A stretch of 64,000 nt of DNA from Bacillus sp. S3 (GCF_005154805.1 NZ_CP039727.1:3469501-3533500); one strand, 5' to 3'. Counted from the stretch's first letter, positions 18,051-26,181 are shown. Notes: generated from the letters alone by a model not told the origin. Program-made: numbers and translations.

Positions 18051-18336
18051 CCTTCACACACACCTCCTTTCGGCCGTCCAATCCTAAATCATTCCAATTG
18101 ATTTTGTACTCCACCTTATTTCGAATGATGGAGTAATTATTAAAGGATTGACCATCACTAATCTTTGCCTGCAATTCTTCATACATAAGCTTTCGCGCTG
18201 TATTCTCTATTTTTAATTGCCAGGATTGTTCCCTTAACTCCATTAATAATGGCAGCAAATATAAACTCAGCATGAACAAAGCTGACAGTGATAACAACAA
18301 TTCTAGTAAAAAAAAACCACTATTGTTCCGCAACAT
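17998..18336 (-). CDS. comGE: Competence protein ComGE (minor pseudopilin)
   Basis: A 112-aa pseudopilin-like protein, MLRNNSGFFLLELLLSLSALFML, with a G-F cleavage context and Glu at +5. The C-terminal part carries three Cys (VCVKVEKISTLPECKVCGVLE). It overlaps comGD by 17 bp and comGF at the other end. The ATG at 18336 is chosen because the protein then begins just before the prepilin signal; an in-frame codon 18 nt earlier is not needed. Assignment rests on operon position and signal more than on sequence recall. Confidence 0.8.
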   Translation of the reverse strand: MLRNNSGFFLLELLLSLSALFMLSLYLLPLLMELREQSWQLKIENTARKLMYEELQAKISDGQSFNNYSIIRNKVEYKINWNDLGLDGRKEVCVKVEKISTLPECKVCGVLE

Positions 18337-18760
18337 AAAACCGTCCCTTTCCAATCAAAACGGTTAGTTTGTAATTCTTTTTTGGGGTATAGATAAGGAT
18401 GGTTCCAAACCTGTTAACATTTCCGTCACTTAAGAATTTGAAATACAATGGGATAGAACCTTCCCTTAGCAAAACTTTTGAAGAATATTTCCTCACGAGA
18501 AAAGCGGGATGATCCGATCGTGTAATCATATAATATTGATAGTTATTTGGCTGAAATGTGACTGACACTTCATGCTGGTGTGAAATTGCATATTGCTGTG
18601 CATACAGCAGATCTGCTTGTAATTGAGTTAAAAAAACCTTATCCTCCATTACCGTGTGCTGCGGCTTTAAGAAAAAAACGGTAATGGAGGAAATAATCAT
18701 AAAAATGGAAAAAACGACTAAAGACTCAATTAGGGTAAATCCTTTTTCGCGGTTGTCCAT
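18320..18760 (-). CDS. comGD: Competence protein ComGD (minor pseudopilin)
   Basis: A 146-aa pseudopilin. The prepilin signal is textbook: NREKGFTLIESLVVFSIFMIISSITVFF, cleavage after KG, Glu at +5. The globular part has LQADLLYAQQYAISHQHEVSVTFQPNNYQYYM, typical of GspH/FimT-like minor pilins. It follows comGC in a TAATG arrangement (stop and start sharing one base) and overlaps comGE by 17 bp. Confidence 0.88.
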   Translation of the reverse strand: MDNREKGFTLIESLVVFSIFMIISSITVFFLKPQHTVMEDKVFLTQLQADLLYAQQYAISHQHEVSVTFQPNNYQYYMITRSDHPAFLVRKYSSKVLLREGSIPLYFKFLSDGNVNRFGTILIYTPKKNYKLTVLIGKGRFYVAEQ

Positions 18761-19080
18761 TATGGATTAGTTACTTTTGCAACTGCCGTGACATTACCCT
18801 CAGTATCAATCATGACGTCTTTTCCGTTTGGACAGCCTGCTGCTTCTTGATTTATATATCCCTCTGACTTAAGTTCTGCAAGGGTTGGCACTTTGTTCTT
18901 ATCCATTTTATACGCTTGAACTTGTGCTTGTACCATTTTCACGTATGCGTCGCAGCCCTTGTTATTGATATTTGAATTATGTTTGGCGACATTTGGAATG
19001 GTGACAATTAATAACACAGAGATGACAAGCATAACAATCATCATTTCAATGAGCGTAAAGCCTTTTTCATTTTTCAACAT
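18760..19080 (-). CDS. comGC: Competence major pseudopilin ComGC
   Basis: Main subunit of the competence pilus that binds and draws transforming DNA to the membrane channel. The 106-aa prepilin starts MLKNEKGFTLIEMMIVMLVISVLLIVTIPNVAKH, with ComC cleavage after KG and Glu at +5. Two Cys (GCDAYVK and AAGCPNG) correspond to the intramolecular disulfide of ComGC, made by BdbDC in B. subtilis. GGAGG lies 7 nt before the ATG. Confidence 0.95.
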   Translation of the reverse strand: MLKNEKGFTLIEMMIVMLVISVLLIVTIPNVAKHNSNINNKGCDAYVKMVQAQVQAYKMDKNKVPTLAELKSEGYINQEAAGCPNGKDVMIDTEGNVTAVAKVTNP

Positions 19081-19095
19081 GTTTATTCCTCCATT

Positions 19096-20127
19096 TTATA
19101 TTCCATCAAGCAAATGGAACATTGGTAATAATATCGCTAAATACATGGATACAACGAGAAATCCAATAAACAAATAAAGAAGGGGCTGGATAGTTTTTAA
19201 ACTTTTTTCAATCATTTCTTCCATGTTTGTGACGCAGTGTTTGCTGAAAAACAACAGTTCTTGCTCTAATTTTCCATTTTCTTGGCCATGTTTAATAATC
19301 ATCGGAAATTCCTTTTCGAAAAACGAAAAGGCTGCTAAAATTGATTCTAATTTTTCTCCGGTAACAAGCTTTATTTTAATCTCTTCAGCTACTCGGCTAT
19401 AGAAAGGCTGCCGCCCATTCTTTTCGAAAAGAATTAGTGCTTCAGAGACCGAAATTCCACCAGATAATAAGAAGCTTAGTTGAATGGAAAAGTAGTGAGT
19501 AAAGAGCAATTTGAGGACCCTGCCGGCGATTGGGATTCGTACAAGCTGTGACCTTTGCTGCAGGATGGAGAGTTTTCGAAATACAAAAAAGTAATAGACT
19601 GCTGTCAGGAAGAGGAGCACTAACACCGCACCGATTACAATCGGGAAATACTGGTCAAAAGCATAGATGACCTTCGTGAAAAAATTTGCTTCAAGACCGA
19701 GTGAGGAAAAAAGTGTTGTAAACCGTGGCAGCAATGTATTTTCAATGAAAATAAAAAGTAAACCGGTAATAAACATTAATAATATTGGATATTGGAGTAA
19801 TTTAAGAAGTTTCCGCACATCTTTATCCTTTAAAAGTGCGAGTTCACTCCCTTCTAACAAGGCATCAGCAAAGCTCCCATGCTGTTCCGCAAAATATACA
19901 TAACCAATTAAATCTTTGTGGAACCCCAAATTGTTTAGGACATCATGAAAAGGGGTGCCGTTTTTTAACTCAATCAAACATCCATTTAATTCCTCCTTTC
20001 TTTTCGACGGTAATTGTAATGCTATCGACTCAATTGCTTCTGCAATTGGATAGCCCCGTGCTAATAATTCCCCTGTTCTCTTCAAGAAACTAGCTTGTTC
20101 ATTCATGGGCCATTTACGTGGTTTCAT
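19096..20127 (-). CDS. comGB: Competence protein ComGB (pilus membrane platform)
   Basis: Polytopic membrane protein of the GspF/PilC family on which the pilus is assembled. The 343-aa chain has two T2SSF domains: the first around FLKRTGELLARGYPIAEAIESIA, a transmembrane block LLQYPILLMFITGLLFIFIENTLLPRF, then the repeat SFLLSGGISVSEALILFEKN and a C-terminal helix LLYLFIGFLVVSMYLAILLPMF. The start is set at ATG 20127, overlapping comGA by 14 bp, with GGTG upstream; ATG 20106 is an alternative. Confidence 0.92.
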   Translation of the reverse strand: MKPRKWPMNEQASFLKRTGELLARGYPIAEAIESIALQLPSKRKEELNGCLIELKNGTPFHDVLNNLGFHKDLIGYVYFAEQHGSFADALLEGSELALLKDKDVRKLLKLLQYPILLMFITGLLFIFIENTLLPRFTTLFSSLGLEANFFTKVIYAFDQYFPIVIGAVLVLLFLTAVYYFFVFRKLSILQQRSQLVRIPIAGRVLKLLFTHYFSIQLSFLLSGGISVSEALILFEKNGRQPFYSRVAEEIKIKLVTGEKLESILAAFSFFEKEFPMIIKHGQENGKLEQELLFFSKHCVTNMEEMIEKSLKTIQPLLYLFIGFLVVSMYLAILLPMFHLLDGI

Positions 20128-21232
20128 CAGCAAACACCAGCCGTTCATACTCCGACTCTTGAATGTATCCAAGTGCAATCCCCTTGTTAATCACCTTACT
20201 AAGGGTTCTGTAATGTGTTTCGACTTTTTCCCCTTTTGCCGCTTTCATCGCTGTGTTTAAATTTCTTCCAGACAACAGTTCAAACACACTCGCTCGTTTC
20301 CACCTTCCATAGGAATAACATAAGGGCGAACATTCACCTTCGCAGAATGGGCACGTAAGTTCTACTAGTCTTTGAGCGGTTACCGCAATTAATGTTTGCT
20401 CGACCTCCAGCCAATTCACACCAAATTCACGGAGGCGGTAAACTGCTCCCTTGGCATCTCTTGTATGCATAGTTGAGAGTACTAAATGCCCTGTAAGGGC
20501 CGCTCTGACGGCAATTTTAGCGGTTTCAGCATCCCTGATTTCTCCAACCATGATAATGTCGGGATCGTGGCGAAGAATCGCCTTTAAACCAGCAGCATAG
20601 GTTACGCCTGCTTTTTCATTCACTTGTACCTGAAGAACAGAGTCATAGTTTTTTTCGATAGGATCTTCTAATGTGATGACATTGCGATGAAATAAGTGGG
20701 CTGTTTCATTTAAAAGAGAATAGAGAGTAGTCGTCTTCCCACTGCCGGTGGGACCGGTAAAGATGATTAAGCCATGGGCGTGCTTGAGCAGGGCCAGCAA
20801 TTTCCGCGTCATTGCCGGGAATAATGAAAGCTGGTGGAATGGAATCTGTTCTTGTTGGGGTAATAACCTGATGACGAGGCTTTCTCTGTTGTTAGAGGGG
20901 AGTGTTGAAAGCCTGAGCCCCATTAATTGTCCGTCTACCTCACAAAAAATGGCACCGCTTTGGGGGCGTCTTCTTTCACCGATATCCATATTTGCTGTAA
21001 ATTTAAAGTGTGAGATTAATCTGTCGCATTCATCTTTTGGAAGGGATAACCGGGGAATGAGTTTGTTGGTTAAACGGATTTGAACAAGTGTGTCCTTCTT
21101 TCGCGGTATTATGTGAATATCTGTCGCTTGGTTCCGTGCTGCATCTGTGATAATCCGATTCGCTAAAATTTCAATCGCACTAACAATTGGTAACACCACC
21201 TTTTTATTTTGTCTTTGCATATATTTCGACAT
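20114..21232 (-). CDS. comGA: Competence ATPase ComGA
   Basis: GspE/PilB-type ATPase that powers competence pilus assembly from the cytosol. Motifs seen are the Walker A IIFTGPTGSGKTTTLYSLL, the Asp-box VITLEDPIE, the Walker B HDPDIIMVGEIRDAETA, the His-box LSTMHTRD and a tetra-Cys CPFCEGECSPLC. The start is unsure: ATG 21232 gives 372 aa, some 15 longer at the N-terminus than B. subtilis ComGA. A strong AGGTGGTG lies inside the reading frame, 6 nt before a non-standard ATT codon at residue 19, so the natural N-terminus may be shorter. First gene of the comG operon. Confidence 0.94.
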   Translation of the reverse strand: MSKYMQRQNKKVVLPIVSAIEILANRIITDAARNQATDIHIIPRKKDTLVQIRLTNKLIPRLSLPKDECDRLISHFKFTANMDIGERRRPQSGAIFCEVDGQLMGLRLSTLPSNNRESLVIRLLPQQEQIPFHQLSLFPAMTRKLLALLKHAHGLIIFTGPTGSGKTTTLYSLLNETAHLFHRNVITLEDPIEKNYDSVLQVQVNEKAGVTYAAGLKAILRHDPDIIMVGEIRDAETAKIAVRAALTGHLVLSTMHTRDAKGAVYRLREFGVNWLEVEQTLIAVTAQRLVELTCPFCEGECSPLCYSYGRWKRASVFELLSGRNLNTAMKAAKGEKVETHYRTLSKVINKGIALGYIQESEYERLVFADETT

Positions 21233-21259
21233 GGTTCATTCTTTTCCTTCTTTATTTTT

Positions 21260-21303
21260 AAAAAAATATTTTTTTCTTGAAAAGTTAGTTTAAATTCCTT
21301 TTT
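21260..21303 (-). promoter_or_regulatory. Candidate ComK box pair upstream of comGA
   Basis: AAAA-N5-TTTT at 21260-21272 and TAAA-N5-TTTT at 21291-21303 are separated by 18 bp, one of the spacings ComK accepts. The region is very AT-rich, so chance is not excluded. Confidence 0.5.
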
Positions 21304-21319
21304 TCCTAAACATACACTA

Positions 21320-21348
21320 TTGACAAACTACAATTTCCCTAAAATATA
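21320..21348 (+). promoter_or_regulatory. Putative sigma-A promoter of the Cys-rich HTH regulator gene
   Basis: TTGACA (21320-21325), 17-bp spacer, AATATA (21343-21348). It implies a leader of about 140 nt. The 12-mer ACACTATTGACA over its -35 also occurs in the midA operator dyad. Confidence 0.5.
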
Positions 21349-21494
21349 CAACATTTATTTATGATTGTTACAATATATAGACAGTAATTGTGAACATTTT
21401 CTAAACATATAGTGTTAAACTTGTTAACTTCATTCCCTTGTTATAATTGCTGTATTATAATGGAATAAATTATGGGGGTCAGAGGTGAACAGAG

Positions 21495-22193
21495 ATGGAA
21501 CAAACATTAAAAATAACAAACGTTTTATCAGATCCAACACGTTACTACATTTATCAATACATTACAAAGCGACATCAAGAAGTTACTGTTCAAGAGGTGG
21601 CAGAAAATTTTAATATTCATCCAAACGTTGCAAGACTGCACTTATCAAAGCTAGAAGATGTGAACATGTTAGCATCTGAGACTAAGAAAACAGGGAAAGG
21701 CGGCAGGCCAAGCCGTTTGTATCGTTTATCAGACGATGTCATTCAGCTTCATTTCCCATACCGTGACTATATGCTTCTTTCAAAAGTAGCCATTCAAACG
21801 ATGATTTCTCTTGGGGACGTTGGGAAGGAAGCCCTTTTCTTAACCGGAAAACGATTTGGTACAGAAATTATTGAACAAGAAATGGTCAAAAAATCGCTCG
21901 GAGAGGAATTAACATTTGATCAAAAGCTAACAATATTAAAAAGTGCCTCAACCTTAGCAGGTTTTTACCCGGAATTTGAAGCAAACGGTGATCAAACAAA
22001 AATCTATTTCCAAATTTTCAACTGCCCCTTTAAAGAAGTGGCAGAAGAACATACCGAAACAGTGTGCAGTATGCACCATGAATTCCTGAAAGGAATGTTT
22101 GGAGCACTTTTCAATACCGTTGAATTAATTGAAAAAGAAAACATGATTTCCGGCTGTGATACTTGCTCATATCAAGCACTTGTAACAAACTAA
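21495..22193 (+). CDS. HTH transcriptional regulator with C-terminal Cys cluster (ArsR/SufR-like)
   Basis: A 232-aa regulator. Residues 1-75 form an ArsR-like winged helix (LSDPTRYYIYQYI...VTVQEVAENFNIHPNVARLHLSKLEDVNML...GRPSRLYRLS). The C-terminal domain has four Cys, C177-x13-C191-x29-C221-x2-C224 (NCPF, VCSMHH, GCDTC). This resembles SufR-like regulators that sense through an iron-sulfur cluster, so iron, oxygen or redox sensing is a fair guess but unproven. AGAGGTG lies 8 nt before the ATG. It is divergent from comGA. In B. subtilis this position holds other genes (yqgZ/mgsR, yqhA). I cannot give a gene symbol. Confidence 0.8.
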   Translation: MEQTLKITNVLSDPTRYYIYQYITKRHQEVTVQEVAENFNIHPNVARLHLSKLEDVNMLASETKKTGKGGRPSRLYRLSDDVIQLHFPYRDYMLLSKVAIQTMISLGDVGKEALFLTGKRFGTEIIEQEMVKKSLGEELTFDQKLTILKSASTLAGFYPEFEANGDQTKIYFQIFNCPFKEVAEEHTETVCSMHHEFLKGMFGALFNTVELIEKENMISGCDTCSYQALVTN

Positions 22194-22206
22194 TTCGAAA
22201 CCATTA

Positions 22207-22236
22207 TTTACATTACACCTCCTTTTACATTATAAT
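22207..22236 (+). promoter_or_regulatory. Promoter of yqgY
   Basis: TTTACA (22207-22212), 18-bp spacer, TATAAT (22231-22236), 41 bp before the yqgY start. Confidence 0.65.
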
Positions 22237-22277
22237 ATTGTAATGATGGTATCGATGGGGTAAAAGGAGGGATACAT

Positions 22278-22520
22278 ATGGATCGCATGTTCAGAGTTTG
22301 TGGTTTCTGGACGGGCATTTTTACCGTTATGTTTTATCTAGGTGATATGGATAAAACAGCGATGTTATTTTTAGCCCAAACAGGATTCTTCGTTCTGTTG
22401 AGCTATCTTAAACTTTCCGAGCGTATGTATTTATGGGTGTTCGGAGCATATTTAACAGTTTTCTTCGCAGGCTTCACATATTGGACTACGTTCATGATGC
22501 CGCTTGGCGGAGGACATTGA
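22278..22520 (+). CDS. yqgY: DUF2626 membrane protein YqgY
   Basis: An 80-aa very hydrophobic protein with two to three transmembrane helices: RVCGFWTGIFTVMFYLGD, AMLFLAQTGFFVLLSYLKL, YLWVFGAYLTVFFAGFTYWTTFM, ending PLGGGH. It is nearly identical in pattern to B. subtilis YqgY (DUF2626), a family confined to Bacilli with unknown role. AAAGGAGG precedes the ATG. It has its own promoter and a shared terminator with the converging midA. Confidence 0.9.
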   Translation: MDRMFRVCGFWTGIFTVMFYLGDMDKTAMLFLAQTGFFVLLSYLKLSERMYLWVFGAYLTVFFAGFTYWTTFMMPLGGGH

Positions 22521-22521
22521 G

Positions 22522-22555
22522 AAAAAAGCTGGAGTATTAGCTCCGGCTTTTTTTC
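22522..22555. terminator. Bidirectional terminator yqgY/midA
   Basis: A stem of A6-GCTGGAG with CTCCGGC-T6 (22522-22534 with 22541-22553, one G-U pair) has U-runs on both strands. Confidence 0.85.
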
Positions 22556-22558
22556 TTT

Positions 22559-23650
22559 TCATTCAGAAAACACGTCGTTTTCACTTAATTGCAGCCCTTT
22601 CTGTTGAACAATTACATGAAAATAAGAACTCATCCCTGAAGGCATGATTAAACTGCGAATTGCCCGATTCCGTTTACTCACCTCGGAAAATGGATTTGGG
22701 TCATAATGGTCTTCTAATTCGTTGAGAATCCCTACTTTTAATAAAAATTCATCTTGCCTTAACTTTGTTACCAATTGCAATTCAAACAGCTCGCCTTTTT
22801 GAATGAGAGAATCAAAATGGATATGTGTGGTGATATCCATTTCTCCAGGATTCTGTAAGACATTATCTATCATCTGGTGTTGAAGATACCCTCTTAGACT
22901 TCCCTGTATCCTTCTTGGGTCCATCCATTCCTCGTTTGTGTAACCATAATCAGCTGTCACAACCATACCTTTAATTAGAACAGCTGAAATCTCTTTCACC
23001 ATTTTCTCCATTGCTAATGGAATTTCAATCCGCTGATTTTCTTTTAATTCTATTTTACTTTCCTTTAAAAAAGAATGAATTTCAGGATTGGTTAATGGGA
23101 TTTTCTGCTCGTACAATTTCTCTTCTTGGACCCCTACCATTATCTCGAATAGCTGCCCATTATTTTTTTCTATCACATGGACAGGGAGGGCATCAAAAAG
23201 TTCGTTTGAAAAAACCATCCCTTCGAATGGCCCTATCTCGTTCAGACTTACCACTTGTACAATAGAAAAATCGGATGGTAGTAATTCATTTTGTAGGTTC
23301 CGATGATATGGACTGCCTTCCACAATGAAATATTGTAAAGGGGCTTTTATCGATTCGTTCCATTCCTGCAAAAAAGCTTTTGCAAAGCGGCCATTACCTG
23401 CTCCTATTTCACAAAATACTGGCGGCAGATTCGTTTTTACACAAATACTGGAAAACCACTTTGCTGCCAGCCTGCCATATACATCAGAAATATTACTAGT
23501 TGTAATAAAATCTCCTTTCTTCCCGATTTTCTGTTTGTCCCTCATATAATAACCAAATTCTGGATGGTAGAGTGCCGCCTCAATATAGTCAGCATAAGAA
23601 ATGAACCCCGCTTCTGAATTTGAAATTAACGTTTGTAAATATGTATTCAT
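22559..23650 (-). CDS. MidA/NDUFAF7-type SAM-dependent methyltransferase (DUF185)
   Basis: A 363-aa class I methyltransferase of the DUF185/COG1565 family. Seen are the family N-terminus FISYADYIEAALYHPEFGYYM, GDFITTSNISDVYGRLAAKWF, the SAM site FCEIGAGNGRFAKAFL, FSNELFDALPVHV, and the conserved TADYGYTNEEW. In mitochondria the relative NDUFAF7 dimethylates an arginine of complex I; the bacterial target is unknown. AAGGAG lies 6 nt before the ATG. It is a single-gene unit with a perfect dyad at its promoter, shared in part with the regulator at 21495. Confidence 0.88.
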   Translation of the reverse strand: MNTYLQTLISNSEAGFISYADYIEAALYHPEFGYYMRDKQKIGKKGDFITTSNISDVYGRLAAKWFSSICVKTNLPPVFCEIGAGNGRFAKAFLQEWNESIKAPLQYFIVEGSPYHRNLQNELLPSDFSIVQVVSLNEIGPFEGMVFSNELFDALPVHVIEKNNGQLFEIMVGVQEEKLYEQKIPLTNPEIHSFLKESKIELKENQRIEIPLAMEKMVKEISAVLIKGMVVTADYGYTNEEWMDPRRIQGSLRGYLQHQMIDNVLQNPGEMDITTHIHFDSLIQKGELFELQLVTKLRQDEFLLKVGILNELEDHYDPNPFSEVSKRNRAIRSLIMPSGMSSYFHVIVQQKGLQLSENDVFSE

Positions 23651-23666
23651 GGCAACTCCTTTTTAT

Positions 23667-23690
23667 TTAACACTATTGACATAGTGTTAA
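23667..23690. promoter_or_regulatory. Perfect operator-like dyad at the midA transcription start
   Basis: TTAACACTA-N6-TAGTGTTAA, with 9-bp arms and no mismatch. It covers the expected transcription start of midA, right after its -10. Confidence 0.7.
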
Positions 23691-23694
23691 CTTT

Positions 23695-23723
23695 ATTATA
23701 TTGTAAGGGTAGTAGCTTAACAA
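23695..23723 (-). promoter_or_regulatory. Promoter of the midA-type methyltransferase gene
   Basis: On the minus strand TTGTTA (23718-23723), 17-bp spacer, TATAAT (23695-23700), 45 bp before the start codon. Confidence 0.65.
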
Positions 23724-23763
23724 TATCCCCTCCCATTATATGAAATAAGAACATCCCCCAGAA

Positions 23764-23795
23764 AGACCCTTCTCATCGGTGAGAAGGGTTTTTCT
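23764..23795. terminator. Terminator of yqgX
   Basis: Perfect 9-bp stem ACCCTTCTC/GAGAAGGGT (23766-23774 with 23781-23789); both outer flanks carry short T-runs on the respective strand. Confidence 0.7.
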
Positions 23796-23803
23796 ATTTG
23801 TCT

Positions 23804-24439
23804 TTAAAAGCCATTCAAAAACGGGTTGTGATCCATTTCCTCACCAATCGTCGTAACAGGTCCATGACCTGACAATACATAGGTCTCTTCTGGCATGGTT
23901 AACAGCTTGTCGTGAATACTTTTTAATAGCTGATCATGATTCCCTCCTGGCAGGTCTGTGCGGCCAATACTGCCCTGAAATAGGGCATCACCAGAGATAA
24001 CAAACCCCTCCTTTTCGAAATAACAAGAGATACTGCCGGGCGAATGTCCCGGTGTATGAAAAACAGCAAACTCAAAATCAGCGATTTTCATTGTACCTTC
24101 TTTGGTAATAATATGATCAGCAGAATTTACGCGAATAGGTTCAACATGCATAAACAACTGGGAACCATTTAATGCGGGATCCCCCAGCCATTTTTCTTCT
24201 AGTTTGTGAAGATAAACTGGAATTTTATATGTATCTCTTATCACATTTACTGCACCGATATGATCAAAATGCGCATGTGTTAAAACAATCGCAACCGGCT
24301 GTAATTTTCTTTCGTTCAACAAATGAATCAGCTTTTTTCCTTCCCCGCCCGGGTCAAAAATTAAACATTTCCGGTCGGGATTTTCAACTATATAACAATT
24401 TGTTTGCAATGCCCCTAAGGGAATTTGCTGCCATTTCAT
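23804..24439 (-). CDS. yqgX: MBL-fold metallohydrolase YqgX
   Basis: A 211-aa glyoxalase II-like metallo-beta-lactamase protein. The di-metal motif THAHFDHIG and downstream ligands HTPGHSPGSISCY, SGDALFQGSIGRTDLPGG and LSGHGP are all present. Known relatives hydrolyse thioesters; in a Bacillus with bacillithiol the natural substrate could be a bacillithiol thioester, which is inference. ATG 24439 is chosen because GGAGG lies 9 nt upstream; an in-frame start 21 nt earlier has no support. Confidence 0.9.
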   Translation of the reverse strand: MKWQQIPLGALQTNCYIVENPDRKCLIFDPGGEGKKLIHLLNERKLQPVAIVLTHAHFDHIGAVNVIRDTYKIPVYLHKLEEKWLGDPALNGSQLFMHVEPIRVNSADHIITKEGTMKIADFEFAVFHTPGHSPGSISCYFEKEGFVISGDALFQGSIGRTDLPGGNHDQLLKSIHDKLLTMPEETYVLSGHGPVTTIGEEMDHNPFLNGF

Positions 24440-24531
24440 AATAAAGTTCCTCCAATACAATGATAATTATTATTTTACAGTAAACAATAGAATAAAGAAA
24501 TCAAAGCTCTTACATTCCTGTATTTTTGCCC

Positions 24532-24560
24532 TCGACAAATGCGAGAAAAAACTATAAAAT
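24532..24560 (+). promoter_or_regulatory. Putative promoter of yqgW
   Basis: TCGACA (24532-24537), 17-bp spacer, TAAAAT (24555-24560) overlapping TATAAA. It lies about 85 bp before the gene. Confidence 0.4.
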
Positions 24561-24646
24561 AAGAGTCGAATGTATATAATATAGTTACATAATTTTTTCG
24601 AAGATGTTAGGCTTTTAGCCTGATTATACTAAAAGGGGGTTTAATC

Positions 24647-24823
24647 ATGGGATTAGTTATTATTTTTGCGCTTGTAACGATTCTTGCTGCAATTGGCGGA
24701 TTCAGCGCATTAAAGAACAAAAACTTCTTAGGCGCATTTTGGGGTGTAGCATCATTTTTGGTTTTCGGCTGGTTTACAGTCATGACCGTTTTAAATTCAG
24801 GTTATCCTACTGGAACACATTAA
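24647..24823 (+). CDS. yqgW: DUF2759 small membrane protein YqgW
   Basis: A 58-aa protein, MGLVIIFALVTILAAIGGFSALKNKN..., with two transmembrane helices (residues 3-19 and 28-48) and a short tail NSGYPTGTH. The pattern matches YqgW/DUF2759, a Bacilli-only family of unknown role. AAGGGGG lies 8 nt before the ATG. It is short but real: strong ribosome binding site, promoter-like sequence, and a terminator directly after the stop. Confidence 0.88.
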   Translation: MGLVIIFALVTILAAIGGFSALKNKNFLGAFWGVASFLVFGWFTVMTVLNSGYPTGTH

Positions 24824-24856
24824 AAAAAAGACTGTCGATTTGACAGTCTTTTTTTA
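24823..24856. terminator. Bidirectional terminator yqgW/yqgU
   Basis: A stem A-run plus GACTGTC/GACAGTC plus T-run (24830-24836 with 24842-24848) is set between the two converging stops and touches both genes. Confidence 0.85.
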
Positions 24857-25993
24857 TTGCTCCTGTAAATCATATATCTTTTTCGCTTTTAAATCGATTA
24901 TTTGTTCAAACTGGTAGCCATACAGCAGAGCATCACCAGCTGGTGAAAAGTAGATTGGTTTATTTTCCAATCCCTCCATAATCAATTTGCTGTTTCCTTT
25001 CCTAAAGTTATGGGTTTCCAGCTGAAAACCGTCTGAATAGGAATCAAAATCACCACTACGCAAGGGTTTAAAGGTAATAAATTCTTCCTTCTCTTGATTG
25101 AAATCATAATAAGGAATTAGCCAATCAGAAAACTTTGTTAACTGCGGGATTGAAAATGTATCTAGTTTTTTCATTTTTTTATCAAAAAATGAATAGTCAG
25201 CCAGTGTCTGATCTTGCTCGTTAACTGAGATCGTCATCAGCAGATTTCGAAAAGCTGAAAACTGGGTGGCCGACGGGAACACCGTTTTTTCAAAGCCATT
25301 TTCTAGTTCTTTAACGGTAAGCGGGGCAAATAATGATGGATTATCTTCATCCCAATCTAAAAAGGCAACCTCTTTTTCATTTATCCATTTTACAAATGGC
25401 TGTGGTAAGGTAATATCGGTAAGGTTATTGTTTTTCATGTTAAGTAAAAATAGTTGGAAACTCCAATCCTCATCAAATTTTGAAACAAAAACCTCAGACT
25501 CATTATAGGGATTCCATTCAAACACTAGTTCATAGGATGGAAACGACTTCTTCCATAATTCGGTTCCATTAAGATTAATTATGGTGACGATTCCTTCATA
25601 AGAGGACGGTGAGGAATGGACCAAAAGATTGTTGCGCGAGGGACTAATTTGTACAGTAACTATGGGATTCTCGCTCTTTAAGATTAATTCACTTTTACCT
25701 GATAATAGATTGTAACGAAATACGTCTGAAGTTTGTTCAAGGTTGGTAATATAAACTATTTCACTATCAGAAAGCCAGCCGGCGATTTTGTAAAATTCAC
25801 CTTCGCCATTTGGAATGGAGATAGGCAATTTCCATTGTTGTCCAAGAGCGGCAGCAGGTTCTTTAGGCCTTTCATTTTTAGCTGGTATTGTATGGTTAGG
25901 CTGCCCCTTATTCGTGCAGGCAACAAATAGGAGGGTCAATACAAATAACATTAGTATAATGAAAATTCGTTTAATACGTTTTAGCTGATACAA
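24854..25993 (-). CDS. yqgU: Lipoprotein YqgU (beta-propeller-like)
   Basis: A 379-aa membrane-anchored lipoprotein. The signal is FIILMLFVLTLLFVAC with the lipobox Cys at residue 26, followed by a flexible Pro/Lys/Glu linker. The rest has repeated beta-rich blades of WD/YWTD-like type (GWLSDSEIVYITNL, VQISPSRNNLLVHSS, LVFEWNPYNESEVFVSKF, KWINEKEVAFLDWD), as in the YqgU six-bladed propeller domain. The likely start is TTG 25993, with GGGGGAGGG about 11 nt upstream. The role is unknown. It follows yqgT after a terminator. Confidence 0.85.
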   Translation of the reverse strand: MYQLKRIKRIFIILMLFVLTLLFVACTNKGQPNHTIPAKNERPKEPAAALGQQWKLPISIPNGEGEFYKIAGWLSDSEIVYITNLEQTSDVFRYNLLSGKSELILKSENPIVTVQISPSRNNLLVHSSPSSYEGIVTIINLNGTELWKKSFPSYELVFEWNPYNESEVFVSKFDEDWSFQLFLLNMKNNNLTDITLPQPFVKWINEKEVAFLDWDEDNPSLFAPLTVKELENGFEKTVFPSATQFSAFRNLLMTISVNEQDQTLADYSFFDKKMKKLDTFSIPQLTKFSDWLIPYYDFNQEKEEFITFKPLRSGDFDSYSDGFQLETHNFRKGNSKLIMEGLENKPIYFSPAGDALLYGYQFEQIIDLKAKKIYDLQEQ

Positions 25994-26085
25994 TTTATTG
26001 AAATCCCTCCCCCAAATACCTTCAAATGTTAGTACGTTTTTTTAACAAAAATGTTTCAATATTTTCAAACATATTAAAAAAATAG

Positions 26086-26111
26086 AAAAAAAGCCGGAGA
26101 AGATCAGCTTT
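26086..26111 (-). terminator. Probable terminator of yqgT
   Basis: On the minus strand AAAGCTG pairs with CGGCTTT (26105-26111 with 26090-26096, one G-U) followed by TTTT. The stem is short. Confidence 0.55.
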
Positions 26112-26181
26112 AATCACAATCCATACACTAATGATATCTAATTGTAATCAGTACCTAACGATATTACAAGTGAAAGGTCCA

